From positions 1 to 64,000 of the forward strand of contig NZ_JAQSDZ010000006.1 in NCBI RefSeq assembly GCF_029946165.1: DNA of 64,000 nt. Direction: 5' to 3'. The notes under the pieces are model-generated. The model was given only the letters and a program-made list of their open reading frames with translations, made no database searches and was not told the origin of the DNA. The stretch comes from Methylotenera sp. GTDB lineage: Bacteria; Pseudomonadota; Gammaproteobacteria; Burkholderiales; Methylophilaceae. The position numbers were made by a program, and so were the translations under genes. Of this stretch, positions 44,164 through 53,283 are shown in pieces. Positions within the stretch are counted from its first letter, which is position 1; each line of letters begins with the position of its first letter.

Positions 44164-44700
44164 TTAGCCAGTGGTGTCTGATGACTTGCCAGAAATCATT
44201 TGTTTCACAATATTTCTCTTTTGTAATTTTGACATCAATACCACTGCGGCTATATGCAGTATCACCAAGCCTTGCAAAAAATTAGAACAAATCAAGTGTA
44301 AATCGACAGGCCAGTCTTCTCCCCAATAAGCATCTGTACGGCTTAACCAACCAGTTACTGCTAGCGCTGCTATTAATGCCCAAATAAGGTAGACAGCTAG
44401 CTGTCCAAGTGGGTTATGACCAGGATGTGGTGCAAATATTTGTGTGCGAATTTCATGAATATGGTGTTTAATACCTGCAATAGTCGGCATGTAAAACTGA
44501 GAAGACGCGACCTTACTTAGCCAAAGTCCATAGCTGATTCTTGCCAGTACAAGCACCAAACAAAAGTAACCCATAAAACGATGCCAGAAACCCGACTCGT
44601 AAAAGAAATTAATGAGTACAAAGGTTGCTATTAACCAATGCGTGATACGTACAAAAGCCGTCCATATAACGGCTTGTGGTGACTTATCGCAAATACTCAT
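44164..44700 (-). CDS. Cytochrome b561-family protein
   Basis: The 178-aa membrane protein has four transmembrane helices and heme-ligand histidines in VRITHWLIATFVLINFFYES and GLVILHIAAVVLMSKL, as in the bacterial cytochrome b561/NirT-like family. It follows the PepSY-domain protein gene by 36 bases and lies in the iron-uptake locus, so a role in membrane redox chemistry during metal uptake is possible but unproven. Confidence 0.88.
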   Translation of the reverse strand: MSICDKSPQAVIWTAFVRITHWLIATFVLINFFYESGFWHRFMGYFCLVLVLARISYGLWLSKVASSQFYMPTIAGIKHHIHEIRTQIFAPHPGHNPLGQLAVYLIWALIAALAVTGWLSRTDAYWGEDWPVDLHLICSNFLQGLVILHIAAVVLMSKLQKRNIVKQMISGKSSDTTG

Positions 44701-44736
44701 TAAGTTAAGCTAGATAAAACCGAGTTGTCTAAGCGC

Positions 44737-45000
44737 TTATTCTTTAATGCCTTCTGCTTTAATGATAGCAAGCGTTTTTGTATCAAAGTAAATTTCTACT
44801 TTTTTACCTTCTTTATTTCTACCGTACATTTCATAGCAATTGCCATCTACTTTGAATTTTTTAATCGTGTAACCTTCATCTGTTAAGGCTTTTTTTAAGG
44901 TTTCCTCAGCCGCCCACTCCGATTTTGGATAAACGGGACAATCCGCTGAAGCAAATGCTTGCAATGGAAGTAAGCTCAATAGTGCGAATATAAAACGCAT
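44737..45000 (-). CDS. PepSY-domain periplasmic protein
   Basis: The 87-aa product has a signal peptide (FIFALLSLLPLQAFASA) and a PepSY-like domain with ALTDEGYTIKKFKVDGNCYE and KKVEIYFDTKTLAIIKAEG. Small periplasmic PepSY proteins frequently accompany cytochrome b or ferric-reductase-type membrane proteins, as here. The gene lies between the dioxygenase and cytochrome b561 genes. Confidence 0.87.
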   Translation of the reverse strand: MRFIFALLSLLPLQAFASADCPVYPKSEWAAEETLKKALTDEGYTIKKFKVDGNCYEMYGRNKEGKKVEIYFDTKTLAIIKAEGIKE

Positions 45001-45079
45001 AATTTTTTTCCTATAGTTAAGTTTCGAGACTGTTGTGTATTAATGGTTTGATAGTAAGCAATTGTGGCCGAGCAAGCGT

Positions 45080-45760
45080 TTAAGTATCTGCCCACATACG
45101 AATCAAATTATGATAATTACCAGTTAATCTAATTACCGCCGCATTATCCCCAATTTGCTGACGCAAAGTCACAATTGCCGCGTCCATATCAAACAGCAAG
45201 GTTCTTTGCGCATCGTCTCGGATCATACTTTGCACCCAAAAAAAGCAGGCTAAGCGTGCCCCGCTTGTAACAGGGCGCACATGATGCAAACTGGTGCCAG
45301 GATAAAGCACCATATCACCCGCTGGCAATTTAACCGCCTGATGCCCATAGGTGTCTTCTATCACCAATTCACCGCCTTCATAGCTATCAGGCTCAGCAAT
45401 GAAAAGCGTGCAAGAAATATCAGTACGAACATGCAAACCGGTAATAGCATGGGTACGCACTGCATTATCAATATGCGCACCAAAATCCATACCTACACGA
45501 TACTGGTTAAACAGCGGCGGATAGATTTTTTTAGGTAAGGCCGCAGAAAAAAACAGCGCATGACGACTTAAAGCTCTAAGCACAATTTCTCGCGCCGCCT
45601 CAGCATCCGGTGATGTTTCAGGCAACTGAATATTACGTTTAACTTGTGCCGATTGCGTACCCGCAGTGACCTTGCCATCTGTCCACTCGGCCTTAGCCAT
45701 AAGCGCTTGCAACTTGGCAAGTTCATCAGCATTTAACACTTGGGGTACGCGCAACAACAT
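45080..45760 (-). CDS. PKHD-type Fe(II)/2OG dioxygenase (PiuC/YbiX family)
   Basis: The 226-aa protein belongs to the PKHD-type hydroxylase family (YbiX/PiuC) and should need iron and 2-oxoglutarate. The iron-binding HxD...H motif is visible in [12 protein letters not shown] (His-x-Asp) and [20 protein letters not shown] (second His, then the Arg that binds 2-oxoglutarate). Such genes commonly sit beside TonB-dependent siderophore receptors and are iron-regulated. The gene follows the siderophore receptor gene by 136 bases. Confidence 0.92.
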   Translation of the reverse strand: MLLRVPQVLNADELAKLQALMAKAEWTDGKVTAGTQSAQVKRNIQLPETSPDAEAAREIVLRALSRHALFFSAALPKKIYPPLFNQYRVGMDFGAHIDNAVRTHAITGLHVRTDISCTLFIAEPDSYEGGELVIEDTYGHQAVKLPAGDMVLYPGTSLHHVRPVTSGARLACFFWVQSMIRDDAQRTLLFDMDAAIVTLRQQIGDNAAVIRLTGNYHNLIRMWADT

Positions 45761-45896
45761 TTTGTATTCCAGACCTTTGTTCGTAATTGATTTTGCATAA
45801 AGGGAAAATCTACATTATGCATATCCATTATTCGTCACTAACGCGATGAGATAATGGCGCCCGATTTATGACCCTAAAACTTCATGTAAGTTACCA

Positions 45897-48173
45897 TTAA
45901 AATTTATATTCAGTAGTGATAATGGCTTGACGGCGGTTACCTGGTGTTACTAAGCCGCCATTGTCATAAACAGCATCATAATATTCTTTATCTAATAGAT
46001 TTTTAACATTCAAGCGTAAAGCCCATTTAGGTTGCTCGTAAGCGAACATTGCGTCAACTCGTGCATAGCCAGGGGCATAATTTGGATGAAAACCCGTGCC
46101 CGCAAACGCGGTTCCGCCATTGGCGGCGCTGGGTTGATAGGCTGTACGCGTACCTTTAGCTTCAACTCCACCACCAATTTTCCAAGCACTGGTTAAGTTA
46201 TATGTCGTCCAAAAGTTAAATGTGGCAGCAGGTGTATTACGTGGGCGCTGCCCTTTAAATCGAGCATCTGCCACAGTAATGTTGCCTGTTGTCGCATTCA
46301 CGTTTTCAGCCACCTCTAAAATCTCTGCATCCATAAAGCTGATGCCAGCAAAAATTTCCCAGTCTTCAGTTACTTTGCCAGTTGCTTCTAACTCCAAACC
46401 ATTAGTTCTACGTTTTTTGGTCAAAATTGCTGAGGTAGACTCTAAGTCGGTATTTCTTTCCCAGTCTTTCGTAGATGTATATAGCGCCGTTCTAAAGGCT
46501 AAATCACCATCCAAAAATAACCATTTTGTACCTAATTCAAGTGTTTTGCTACGTTCAGGTGGCTGAGGCGCAACAGTCAATTGATATAAGTCGGCAGTAG
46601 GGCTAAATGAATCGCTCCAAGCTGCATAATAGTGTGTAGCTGGCGTGGGTTGCCAAGACAATCCCGTACGATAGCTATTTTCGCCATAACTTAGCTTTGG
46701 TGATGTTGCACTTGAGTAATCAGCACGTAATTCATCACGGCGTATACCAAACAATAATTTCCAGTCCTTCACAAACTCAACCGTGTCTTGCAAATACACG
46801 GCGTAATTATCCGCATCAAATTTTGCCGGTATTGCCGTCAAAGAAGCCAAGTGTCGGTTGTATGTTACACCGTTTACAGCAATCGCAGTATTGAGAGCAG
46901 CGCCCGTTTGTGTGTAAGCCTGACCTGTCAAAGGGTTAATCGGTTGTAAACTATTTCTATAGTTTTCCTCTTTCAAATACTCTAAGCCAGCCAAAATTTC
47001 ATGTTTCATACCGCCAAGCTCAAGCTTTGTACTAAAGTCAGATTGCAAATTGAGTGTTTCATAATGCATTTTACGCGTGACGTTGCCACCAATTTTGTTA
47101 TCCTCAGTTGGCAAAACAGTACCTGGTGTTTTCGCCCAGTAGCCACGTTTATAATCTGCCTGTCTTAGCTGAGTTCTCAACTGAGTATCTTCACTAAACT
47201 TATGTGTGAATATACCTGTAGTCACTCGGGTGTCACTATCATCAAAGTTGTCACTGTTTCCCCAAAAAGTTTTATCGCTTCTACCGTTAGTACTGTTACT
47301 TAACGGCCTATGGTCTGTATCAAAGCGAATACCAAAATCGGGTACATCACGTGTTTGTGTATAAATATGATTTAAAAATAACTCATTATTAGTACCAATC
47401 CCAGCCCCGAAGCTAAGCGCAATGCCTTTTCTGTCCGTTTCTGGATGATCCCCATCAGAAGGATTCGTACGATATGTTTCCTCATGTCTATCCATCACAT
47501 TAACGCGGATAGCAGCTGTTTCGGTTAGTTGTTTATTAAAGTCACCCGTAAACTGGTGGTAATCATAATTACCTAAGCTACCTGTCACGGTGTTTTTATC
47601 ATTCAACTCTGCCATTTTACTCACTTGGTTGATGACGCCACCCGCTTGGCCGCGACCAAACAACATCGCTGCAGAGCCGCGTAATACATCGACCTGTTCT
47701 AAGTTAAAAGTTTCGCGGTTATATTGCGCAGTATCACGAATGCCGTCTAAATAAATATCACCAAATGTATAAAAACCACGTAAGTTGAAGTTATCACCCG
47801 CACGACCACCCTCTGCCGCATTAAATGTCAAGCCTGAAACGTTACGTAGCGCTTCACGCAAAGATCCTACCTGTTGATCATGCATCAGCTGATTAGTTAC
47901 GGTGGTAATCGCTTGTGGTATGTCTTGTGGGTCTTGCAGCACTTTGCCAACGCGCGTTTTAGTGGCTTGGTAGCCGTCGGCTTTTGGTTCGACTTTAGCA
48001 TTCACTGTAACTTCACTGAGTTCTGCTGGCGCACTTTCCGCTTTATTGACAGTGGTTGGCACTGCTTTTTCATTACTAACGGCATCTTCTGCCATGCTAA
48101 CTAACGGGTAAGCTGATGCAATTGCAATGGCAACGACATTCAATGCCAGCCTAGGCATTTGTTTGGATTTCAT
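45897..48173 (-). CDS. TonB-dependent siderophore receptor
   Basis: The 758-aa outer-membrane receptor has a signal peptide, a plug domain with the family motif VLQDPQDIPQAITTVTNQLM and GLTFNAAEGGRAGDNFNLRG (about residues 80-135), LDGIRDTAQYNRETFNLEQV, and a long barrel ending in ...TEYKF. It resembles catecholate-type receptors (Fiu/BfrD group), though ligand choice is not readable. It lies between exbD and the PKHD dioxygenase gene in the iron-uptake locus. Confidence 0.95.
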   Translation of the reverse strand: MKSKQMPRLALNVVAIAIASAYPLVSMAEDAVSNEKAVPTTVNKAESAPAELSEVTVNAKVEPKADGYQATKTRVGKVLQDPQDIPQAITTVTNQLMHDQQVGSLREALRNVSGLTFNAAEGGRAGDNFNLRGFYTFGDIYLDGIRDTAQYNRETFNLEQVDVLRGSAAMLFGRGQAGGVINQVSKMAELNDKNTVTGSLGNYDYHQFTGDFNKQLTETAAIRVNVMDRHEETYRTNPSDGDHPETDRKGIALSFGAGIGTNNELFLNHIYTQTRDVPDFGIRFDTDHRPLSNSTNGRSDKTFWGNSDNFDDSDTRVTTGIFTHKFSEDTQLRTQLRQADYKRGYWAKTPGTVLPTEDNKIGGNVTRKMHYETLNLQSDFSTKLELGGMKHEILAGLEYLKEENYRNSLQPINPLTGQAYTQTGAALNTAIAVNGVTYNRHLASLTAIPAKFDADNYAVYLQDTVEFVKDWKLLFGIRRDELRADYSSATSPKLSYGENSYRTGLSWQPTPATHYYAAWSDSFSPTADLYQLTVAPQPPERSKTLELGTKWLFLDGDLAFRTALYTSTKDWERNTDLESTSAILTKKRRTNGLELEATGKVTEDWEIFAGISFMDAEILEVAENVNATTGNITVADARFKGQRPRNTPAATFNFWTTYNLTSAWKIGGGVEAKGTRTAYQPSAANGGTAFAGTGFHPNYAPGYARVDAMFAYEQPKWALRLNVKNLLDKEYYDAVYDNGGLVTPGNRRQAIITTEYKF

Positions 48174-48308
48174 AATTTTCCCTAAAATTAAACTTAATTT
48201 TTTAAACTTGGCTGGCTTGCAATATGCTGGCTGGCTAATGGAGTGTTAATTGGTTTTCTTGCTTTTTAATTGGTTTTATTACTAAAGATGAATGATTAAA
48301 ACTAATAA

Positions 48309-48731
48309 TTAGTTTTTTGGTTCACTGACAAAACCTAATTTTGTCACGCCAGAATTTTGTGCGTCAGCCATTACTTCTGCCAATACTTGATAACGTGTTT
48401 CTTTATCTGCCCTAATATTCAACTCTGGCTGTGGTTTTTTATTGGCAATTTCTTGCAGCTTGACTTTTAACTCACCCTGCACCAATGGTGCGTCATTCCA
48501 ATACATTTTGCCTGTTGCATCTATCGATACAGAAATTACTTCTGGTTTTTCAGGCAATGGCTGACTGCTCGCTTGTGGTAAATCGATTTTCACTGCATGC
48601 GTCAACAATGGTGCGGTAATAATAAAGATGACTAAGAGCACTAACATCACATCCACTAAAGGTGTGGTATTAATTTCTGACATAGGTGCTGTGTGGGAAG
48701 CAGAACCCACGCCGTTTCCAGAGCCTATCAT
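48309..48731 (-). CDS. exbD: Biopolymer transport protein ExbD
   Basis: The 140-aa protein has the ExbD N-terminal transmembrane helix with the essential Asp (EINTTPLVDVMLVLLVIFII, about 19-38) and a periplasmic domain with NIRADKETRYQVLAEVM. It overlaps exbB by 4 bases (ATGA) and lies downstream of tonB-exbB, so it belongs to the iron-uptake TonB motor, distinct from TolR. Confidence 0.96.
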   Translation of the reverse strand: MIGSGNGVGSASHTAPMSEINTTPLVDVMLVLLVIFIITAPLLTHAVKIDLPQASSQPLPEKPEVISVSIDATGKMYWNDAPLVQGELKVKLQEIANKKPQPELNIRADKETRYQVLAEVMADAQNSGVTKLGFVSEPKN

Positions 48732-49471
48732 GCTGGCACTCCTGCAATGTGAGCACGTTCTTTAGTTTCTATTGCTGCTTTTGAATCCTCAAGATTAACG
48801 TTAATCACCGCGCCTGTTGTAAGCAATGTGTGCAGCGTGTAACCAAAGCCCTCAAGTTCAGCAGCTAGCAATCTATTGCTACGCACCAAAGCGTTATAAG
48901 CCAGCACCGCAGGTATTGCTACTGCCAAACCTAAAGCGGTCATAATTAACGCTTCGCCTACTGGCCCGGCTACTTTATCAAGCGTGGCCTGACCGCTCTG
49001 ACTAATACTTGCAAGTGCGTGGTAAATACCCCACACCGTTCCAAATAATCCTACAAATGGCGACACACTACCAACCGACGCTAATGCGCTCAAACCACTT
49101 TCCATCTTTGTATTTTCTTCAGCAATACTACGGTTCAAGGCACGTGCTATAAATTCGTCTTGCGCCACTTTTTCACTATTCTTAGATGCATGTGTTTTAT
49201 AGTGCTCTGCTGCTGCTATTGCATTTTTTGCTAGGCTAGCCAGCGCAGTGTTATTGTTTTGCTTGATTGCAATTGCCAAATTTGGTGCATTCCAAAAATG
49301 TTGAGCGTAGGCTTTAAATGCTTGGCGTACTCGCAATGCTTGCAAACCTTTTGCAACAATTAAGTACCAACTTACTACCGACATTGCCAGTAAAATTAAC
49401 GCCACCCCAATAGATACTGCACCACCCGCTGTGATAAACGCTAAGCTATTAAACTCATATCCGTTTTGCAT
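48728..49471 (-). CDS. exbB: Biopolymer transport protein ExbB
   Basis: The 247-aa protein is a MotA/TolQ/ExbB proton-channel protein, with the family segments SVGSVSPFVGLFGTVWGIYH and AGPVGEALIMTALGLAVAIP and three transmembrane helices. It has a C-terminal tail of about 35 residues after the last helix. It forms the TonB motor with ExbD and TonB from the adjacent genes. Confidence 0.96.
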   Translation of the reverse strand: MQNGYEFNSLAFITAGGAVSIGVALILLAMSVVSWYLIVAKGLQALRVRQAFKAYAQHFWNAPNLAIAIKQNNNTALASLAKNAIAAAEHYKTHASKNSEKVAQDEFIARALNRSIAEENTKMESGLSALASVGSVSPFVGLFGTVWGIYHALASISQSGQATLDKVAGPVGEALIMTALGLAVAIPAVLAYNALVRSNRLLAAELEGFGYTLHTLLTTGAVINVNLEDSKAAIETKERAHIAGVPA

Positions 49472-49553
49472 TTTTTGTTTCCTTTTTTGAATCTCTGATT
49501 TTTGTTAAGTTGAACTTATTTATTTAACTATTTTTTTAACTATATATTTTCGT

Positions 49554-50408
49554 TTAGTTTTTGAGTGAAAATTTCACTGGTACCAGCACATAAGCACTTA
49601 TTGGCTGATCGCTTCGTTTAGCGGGAATAAAGCTCCACTTTTTCACCGCCTCTATCGCCGCTTCATCAAGCTTATCAAAGCCACTACTCGTTGCCAGCGC
49701 TACGGTTTCCGCAATACCATTTTCAGCGACTAGGACCTTCAGTAACACGCGCCCCTCCTGCCCTAACCTTCTTGCCATCTTTGGATAATCAGGCGCAGGA
49801 TTATTCAAATAAGCCGCACCAAAGCGAGGAGGTTCCACAATTGGCTCTGCTACTGGTTTTGGTTGCGGCGCCTCTATTACTTCAGGCGCCTTTGCAACTT
49901 CTACAGGTGTGGCTGGTGTAGGCGGAGCCTCCGTTACCACTGGCTGTGCAAGCTCTTGCGTAACAGCAACAGGCGTTGGGGTTGGTTGCACCTTTTTAAT
50001 GATAGGCTTTTGCTTCTTAACTACAGGCTGCGGCGGCGTGGGTATTAAAGGTACAATTTCAGGTTCTGGCGCTGGGCTAGTTACCAAGCTAACCATCATC
50101 GGCACTTGCAAATTTTTAATGACTGGTTGCGTAGCCTTGGCATTTAGTAAAGCCAATACTGCAATGACGTGGGCACATACCACTAATGCCAACACCCCAT
50201 AAGCGCTTTTCGTTTTCTTAGGATTACTGACACGTGCATCGTGAGCGTTAGTTAATCCTTTTACTTTCCAAGCATAAACGCTACCTACATCGCCTTGCTT
50301 TTGATGGAGATTGAGCTGCTCATTCTTTGAAGTTACTTGTGAAGATGCCCGACCTTCAAATTTCAAGCCTCTATCTACATTATTATTTACTAGGGTTAAG
50401 GTTTGCAT
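49554..50408 (-). CDS. tonB: Energy transducer TonB
   Basis: The 284-aa protein has an atypically long cytoplasmic N-terminus (about 68 residues), then a transmembrane helix (SAYGVLALVVCAHVIAVLAL), a Pro/Lys-rich periplasmic spacer (about 105-195) and the C-terminal TonB domain with PDYPKMARRLGQEGRVLLKV and AAIEAVKKWSFIPAKR. It is encoded between hemP and exbB and energises the siderophore receptor. The start might be later, but ATG is the only candidate with a nearby ribosome binding site. Confidence 0.94.
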   Translation of the reverse strand: MQTLTLVNNNVDRGLKFEGRASSQVTSKNEQLNLHQKQGDVGSVYAWKVKGLTNAHDARVSNPKKTKSAYGVLALVVCAHVIAVLALLNAKATQPVIKNLQVPMMVSLVTSPAPEPEIVPLIPTPPQPVVKKQKPIIKKVQPTPTPVAVTQELAQPVVTEAPPTPATPVEVAKAPEVIEAPQPKPVAEPIVEPPRFGAAYLNNPAPDYPKMARRLGQEGRVLLKVLVAENGIAETVALATSSGFDKLDEAAIEAVKKWSFIPAKRSDQPISAYVLVPVKFSLKN

Positions 50409-50444
50409 ATTTTGACTTTCATTTCCTATAGCAAAATACTCTAA

Positions 50445-50636
50445 CTACTTAGTTAAAATTAGTTTGCCTTGATTAGTCAAACGCAAACGATAGTCTTCAC
50501 CTGCGTGCTTAATGATCAATTCACGAGCGCCAGAAAATAACATCTCACTTGTCACCATTCGATTGCCGGTGACTATTTGTGCTGTTCCTTTATTTAGATG
50601 ATCAAACTCCAATTGACTAAGCATTTCACTCTTCAT
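50445..50636 (-). CDS. hemP: Hemin uptake protein HemP
   Basis: The 63-aa protein matches HemP (PF10636): MVTSEMLFSGARELIIKHAG and the ending LRLTNQGKLILTK are diagnostic. HemP is a small, widely Fur-regulated protein linked to heme and iron acquisition. It lies 36 bases before tonB on the same strand and has a palindromic Fur-box-like sequence 35-59 bases upstream, so it is probably the first gene of the hemP-tonB-exbB-exbD operon. Confidence 0.92.
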   Translation of the reverse strand: MKSEMLSQLEFDHLNKGTAQIVTGNRMVTSEMLFSGARELIIKHAGEDYRLRLTNQGKLILTK

Positions 50637-50670
50637 TTAAATTAATTGTTAGCACTACTTAAACTCAAAT

Positions 50671-50695
50671 ACAAATGATAACAATTATCATTTGT
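50671..50695 (-). promoter_or_regulatory. Fur box upstream of hemP
   Basis: ACAAATGATAA (50671-50681) and TTATCATTTGT (50685-50695) form a perfect 11-bp inverted repeat whose core TGATAACAATTATCA matches the Fur 7-1-7 consensus (TGATAATCATTATCA) at all but two positions. It lies 35 bases from the hemP start, so Fur-Fe(II) should repress hemP-tonB-exbBD. Confidence 0.85.
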
Positions 50696-50729
50696 AAATG
50701 CAATCATATGTTTATTTGTTCATTAATAA

Positions 50730-50972
50730 TCAATGTAATCCAAAATTTTGCGGCTTTATTTGCGTAAATCCTGCCTGCTCTTGTTTATATGTATTCATGC
50801 TTTTTGTAGCTTCTATCATTAATTGACTTAACAGTTCTAATGAGAGTGAGTTTATACGTAGGCTAATTGCACCAATTTCCAGTTCCAGCACATCACAGCT
50901 TTCACAAAATGTAATGGCCCCACTTTCATTTTTAGATAAAAGCATTCTTGAATGTTGATTCTTAGTTGTCAT
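50730..50972 (-). CDS. Small iron-locus protein, unknown (paralog of the next gene)
   Basis: The 80-aa soluble protein contains DVLELEIGAISLRINSLSLE, which resembles DMIELEVGGTSLRFEARNF in the 68-aa protein encoded 34 bases upstream; the two are likely diverged paralogs. A FCESC pair precedes it. The ATG at 50972 has GAGGA 8 bases upstream; an in-frame extension to 50990 lacks a ribosome binding site. The gene lies within the Fur-regulated locus. Its role is unknown. Confidence 0.7.
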   Translation of the reverse strand: MTTKNQHSRMLLSKNESGAITFCESCDVLELEIGAISLRINSLSLELLSQLMIEATKSMNTYKQEQAGFTQIKPQNFGLH

Positions 50973-51006
50973 CGTTTTCATCCTCATCAATCACAGTGAT
51001 ACTTAT

Positions 51007-51213
51007 TCACGCGTGATGCAATTCAGTTTGCATGACCAACTTGGCTGCTGCTTTACGCAGCATCTCGTTCATCATAAAAAAGTTTCGCGCTTCAAATCTT
51101 AATGAAGTGCCGCCAACCTCTAACTCAATCATGTCTTTTGCTTTGTTATAAAGCACTTTGCATTCTTGATTACCTGCCAACTTGGCTTGGCTAATGATTA
51201 GCTGCTTTTTCAT
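51007..51213 (-). CDS. Small iron-locus protein, unknown
   Basis: The 68-aa protein has a QECKVLYNKAKDMIELEVGG segment followed by TSLRFEARNFFMMNEMLRKA, homologous-looking to the 80-aa protein just downstream. GGAAAG lies 6 bases before the ATG. A strong Fur box is 34-48 bases upstream, so iron limitation should induce it. It is likely a small cytoplasmic partner of the hemP/TonB iron locus, with no assigned function. Confidence 0.75.
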   Translation of the reverse strand: MKKQLIISQAKLAGNQECKVLYNKAKDMIELEVGGTSLRFEARNFFMMNEMLRKAAAKLVMQTELHHA

Positions 51214-51246
51214 GATTAACTTTCCATATCATTAATTTATAGTTAA

Positions 51247-51261
51247 TGATAATCATTCTCA
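51247..51261 (-). promoter_or_regulatory. Fur box upstream of the small-protein pair
   Basis: TGATAATCATTCTCA matches the 7-1-7 Fur consensus TGATAATCATTATCA at 14 of 15 positions, and the surrounding AATGATAATCATTCTCATTT extends the classical 19-mer. It lies 34 bases upstream of the ATG at 51213, in the promoter region of the two small paralogous genes. Confidence 0.9.
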
Positions 51262-51360
51262 TTTGAGATGTCAACAATATATTTGATTTCTCTGTGCCGC
51301 ATTTATTCAAATCACTTTATTAAAGTTAATTGGCATAAACAAATAAATCGATTAAACATA

Positions 51361-51387
51361 AAAAAGGGAACATTAAGCCCCCTTTTT
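51361..51387 (-). terminator. Intrinsic terminator after the U32 gene
   Basis: AAAAAGGG (51361-51368) pairs with CCCTTTTT (51380-51387), an 8-bp perfect stem; on the minus strand it is followed by TTTTTT. It lies 32 bases after the stop of the U32 peptidase-family gene and before the Fur-regulated small genes, isolating the two units. Confidence 0.88.
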
Positions 51388-51418
51388 AAAATTACTTAGC
51401 TCTCGAATTAAACTATAA

Positions 51419-52765
51419 CTAAATGTACCTTGAAATCATGGCATTACTTAAATTAGTAGCCTTAATAGGTATGCGAACATAATAGCCGCTGCCTGAAGCC
51501 TCTTGTATATTCTCGCCTTTTTTATTAAACATTTGTTCGACTACTAATTCCTGATTGCCTGTTGGATGAATGATTTGCAAACGATCTCCGACCGCAAACT
51601 TATTGCGCGCTTCGATATCGGCCAAGCCTTTTTCAGCGTCGTAAGCCACCACATCACCGACGTATAAACTTCGGTTAGATTTTGAGTGCCCTTGCATATA
51701 GTTTTGATGTTCCGCCGTATGGTGACGCTGATAGAAACCATCGGTATAACCGCGGTTAGCTAAGTTTTCCAACTCGCCTAATAAACGCAAATCAAATGGC
51801 CTGCCTGCAACGGCATCATCTATCGCTTGACGGTAATTTTGACTGGTGCGCGCCACGTAGTAGCGTGATTTTGTGCGGCCTTCAATTTTAAGTGAATCCA
51901 CACCAATTTTAACTAAGCGCTCCACGTGTTCAATTGCACGTAAATCCTTGCTATTCATAATGTAAGTGCCGTGCTCATCTTCCATAATGGGTAGCAACTC
52001 ACCTGGCCGACCTTTTTCTTCAATTAAGAAAATCTTGTTTGCCTCTGGATGTCGTGGCAAACTGCCACAGGCTGAAAGCTGCGATTTACTCATCTCAGCT
52101 TCAAAGTCAAAATCATTTAAACGAATGACGCCTGCAGCATCTTCTTTAGCGTCATGTACTTTGTAATCCCAACGGCAACTATTCGTGCATGAGCCTTGAT
52201 TAGGGTCACGCGAGTTGAAATAGCCTGAAAGCAAGCAGCGACCAGAATATGCAATGCACAACGCGCCGTGGATAAATACTTCTAGCTCTATATCTGGGCA
52301 TTCTTGGCGAATTTCTTCAATCTCATCCATCGACAATTCACGCGATAAAATAACGCGTGTTAAGCCCATATTTTTCCAAAACTTAACCGATGCATAATTG
52401 ACGGCGTTAGCTTGTACTGATAAGTGCACTGGCACTTCAGGCCAGCGTTCGCGCACCATCATAATCAAGCCAGGGTCAGCCATAATTAAAGCATCAGGCT
52501 GCATTGCAATCACGGGTTCCATGTCGCGCATATAGGTTTTAACCTTGGCGTTATGCGGTGAAATATTACTCGCCACAAAAAACTTTTTACCACGTGTGTG
52601 CGCTTCTTTAATGCCGATTTCTAAATTAGCCATTGAGAAATCATTTTCACGCACGCGCAAACTATAGCGCGGTTGCCCAGCGTAAACAGCATCTGCGCCA
52701 TAATCAAACGCCGTGTGCATGCGGTCTAAATCACCCGCTGGGGCTAATAATTCAGGGAGTTTCAC
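51419..52765 (-). CDS. U32 peptidase-family protein (YegQ/TrhP type)
   Basis: The 448-aa protein matches the U32 family (YegQ/TrhP, involved in 5-hydroxyuridine formation in tRNA together with prephenate, in enterics). The start LPELLAPAGDLDRMHTAFDY, the signature segment ELEVFIHGALCIAYSGRCLL and the cysteine group CLLSGYFNSRDPNQGSCTNS are clear. Length is normal. Its substrate is inferred from the family. It lies alone, ended by a terminator, with yjbQ 98 bases upstream. Confidence 0.93.
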   Translation of the reverse strand: MKLPELLAPAGDLDRMHTAFDYGADAVYAGQPRYSLRVRENDFSMANLEIGIKEAHTRGKKFFVASNISPHNAKVKTYMRDMEPVIAMQPDALIMADPGLIMMVRERWPEVPVHLSVQANAVNYASVKFWKNMGLTRVILSRELSMDEIEEIRQECPDIELEVFIHGALCIAYSGRCLLSGYFNSRDPNQGSCTNSCRWDYKVHDAKEDAAGVIRLNDFDFEAEMSKSQLSACGSLPRHPEANKIFLIEEKGRPGELLPIMEDEHGTYIMNSKDLRAIEHVERLVKIGVDSLKIEGRTKSRYYVARTSQNYRQAIDDAVAGRPFDLRLLGELENLANRGYTDGFYQRHHTAEHQNYMQGHSKSNRSLYVGDVVAYDAEKGLADIEARNKFAVGDRLQIIHPTGNQELVVEQMFNKKGENIQEASGSGYYVRIPIKATNLSNAMISRYI

Positions 52766-52863
52766 TTTTTATTACCAGTTCTGTCATGCATTCCAAGCAA
52801 AATGCTCAGAAAATCGCCAGCAGAATAACAAATAGGTTACTAGAGTGATTTGATATAAATCAG

Positions 52864-53283
52864 CTACTCGCCAATAATTTTAACTAACACGCGCTTCTTT
52901 CTGCGGCCATCAAACTCACCGTAAAAAATCTGCTCCCAAGGGCCAAAATCCAAGCGGCCTTCGGTAATTGCCACAACAACCTCACGACCCATTAACTGGC
53001 GCTTCATGTGCGCATCGGCGTTATCTTCGCCTGTATCATTATGGCGATAGCTGCTCACAGGCTCATGCGGCGCAAGCTTCTCAAGCCATTGCGTGTAATC
53101 GTGATGCAGACCACGCTCGTCATCGTTAATAAAAACACTGGCAGTAATATGCATGGCATTGATTAATACCAAGCCTTCTTTTACGCCGCTCTCGCGCAAG
53201 CACTCATTCACTTGCTCGGTAATGCGAATAAACGCCACGCGGGTTGGCGGGTTAAACCATAATTCTTTACGATAGCTTTTCAT
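52864..53283 (-). CDS. YjbQ-family protein (UPF0047)
   Basis: The 139-aa protein matches the YjbQ/UPF0047 family: [32 protein letters not shown] and the His-rich [13 protein letters not shown] with the ending [20 protein letters not shown]. These proteins have a thiamine-phosphate-synthase-like trait in some assays but no settled function. It is encoded alone and reads toward the U32 gene. Confidence 0.93.
   Translation of the reverse strand: MKSYRKELWFNPPTRVAFIRITEQVNECLRESGVKEGLVLINAMHITASVFINDDERGLHHDYTQWLEKLAPHEPVSSYRHNDTGEDNADAHMKRQLMGREVVVAITEGRLDFGPWEQIFYGEFDGRRKKRVLVKIIGE

Noticed and set aside
45897-48173. Frameshift or damage in the siderophore receptor
   Set aside because: The reading frame is intact over 758 residues with plug and barrel segments in order, and the terminal Phe is present.
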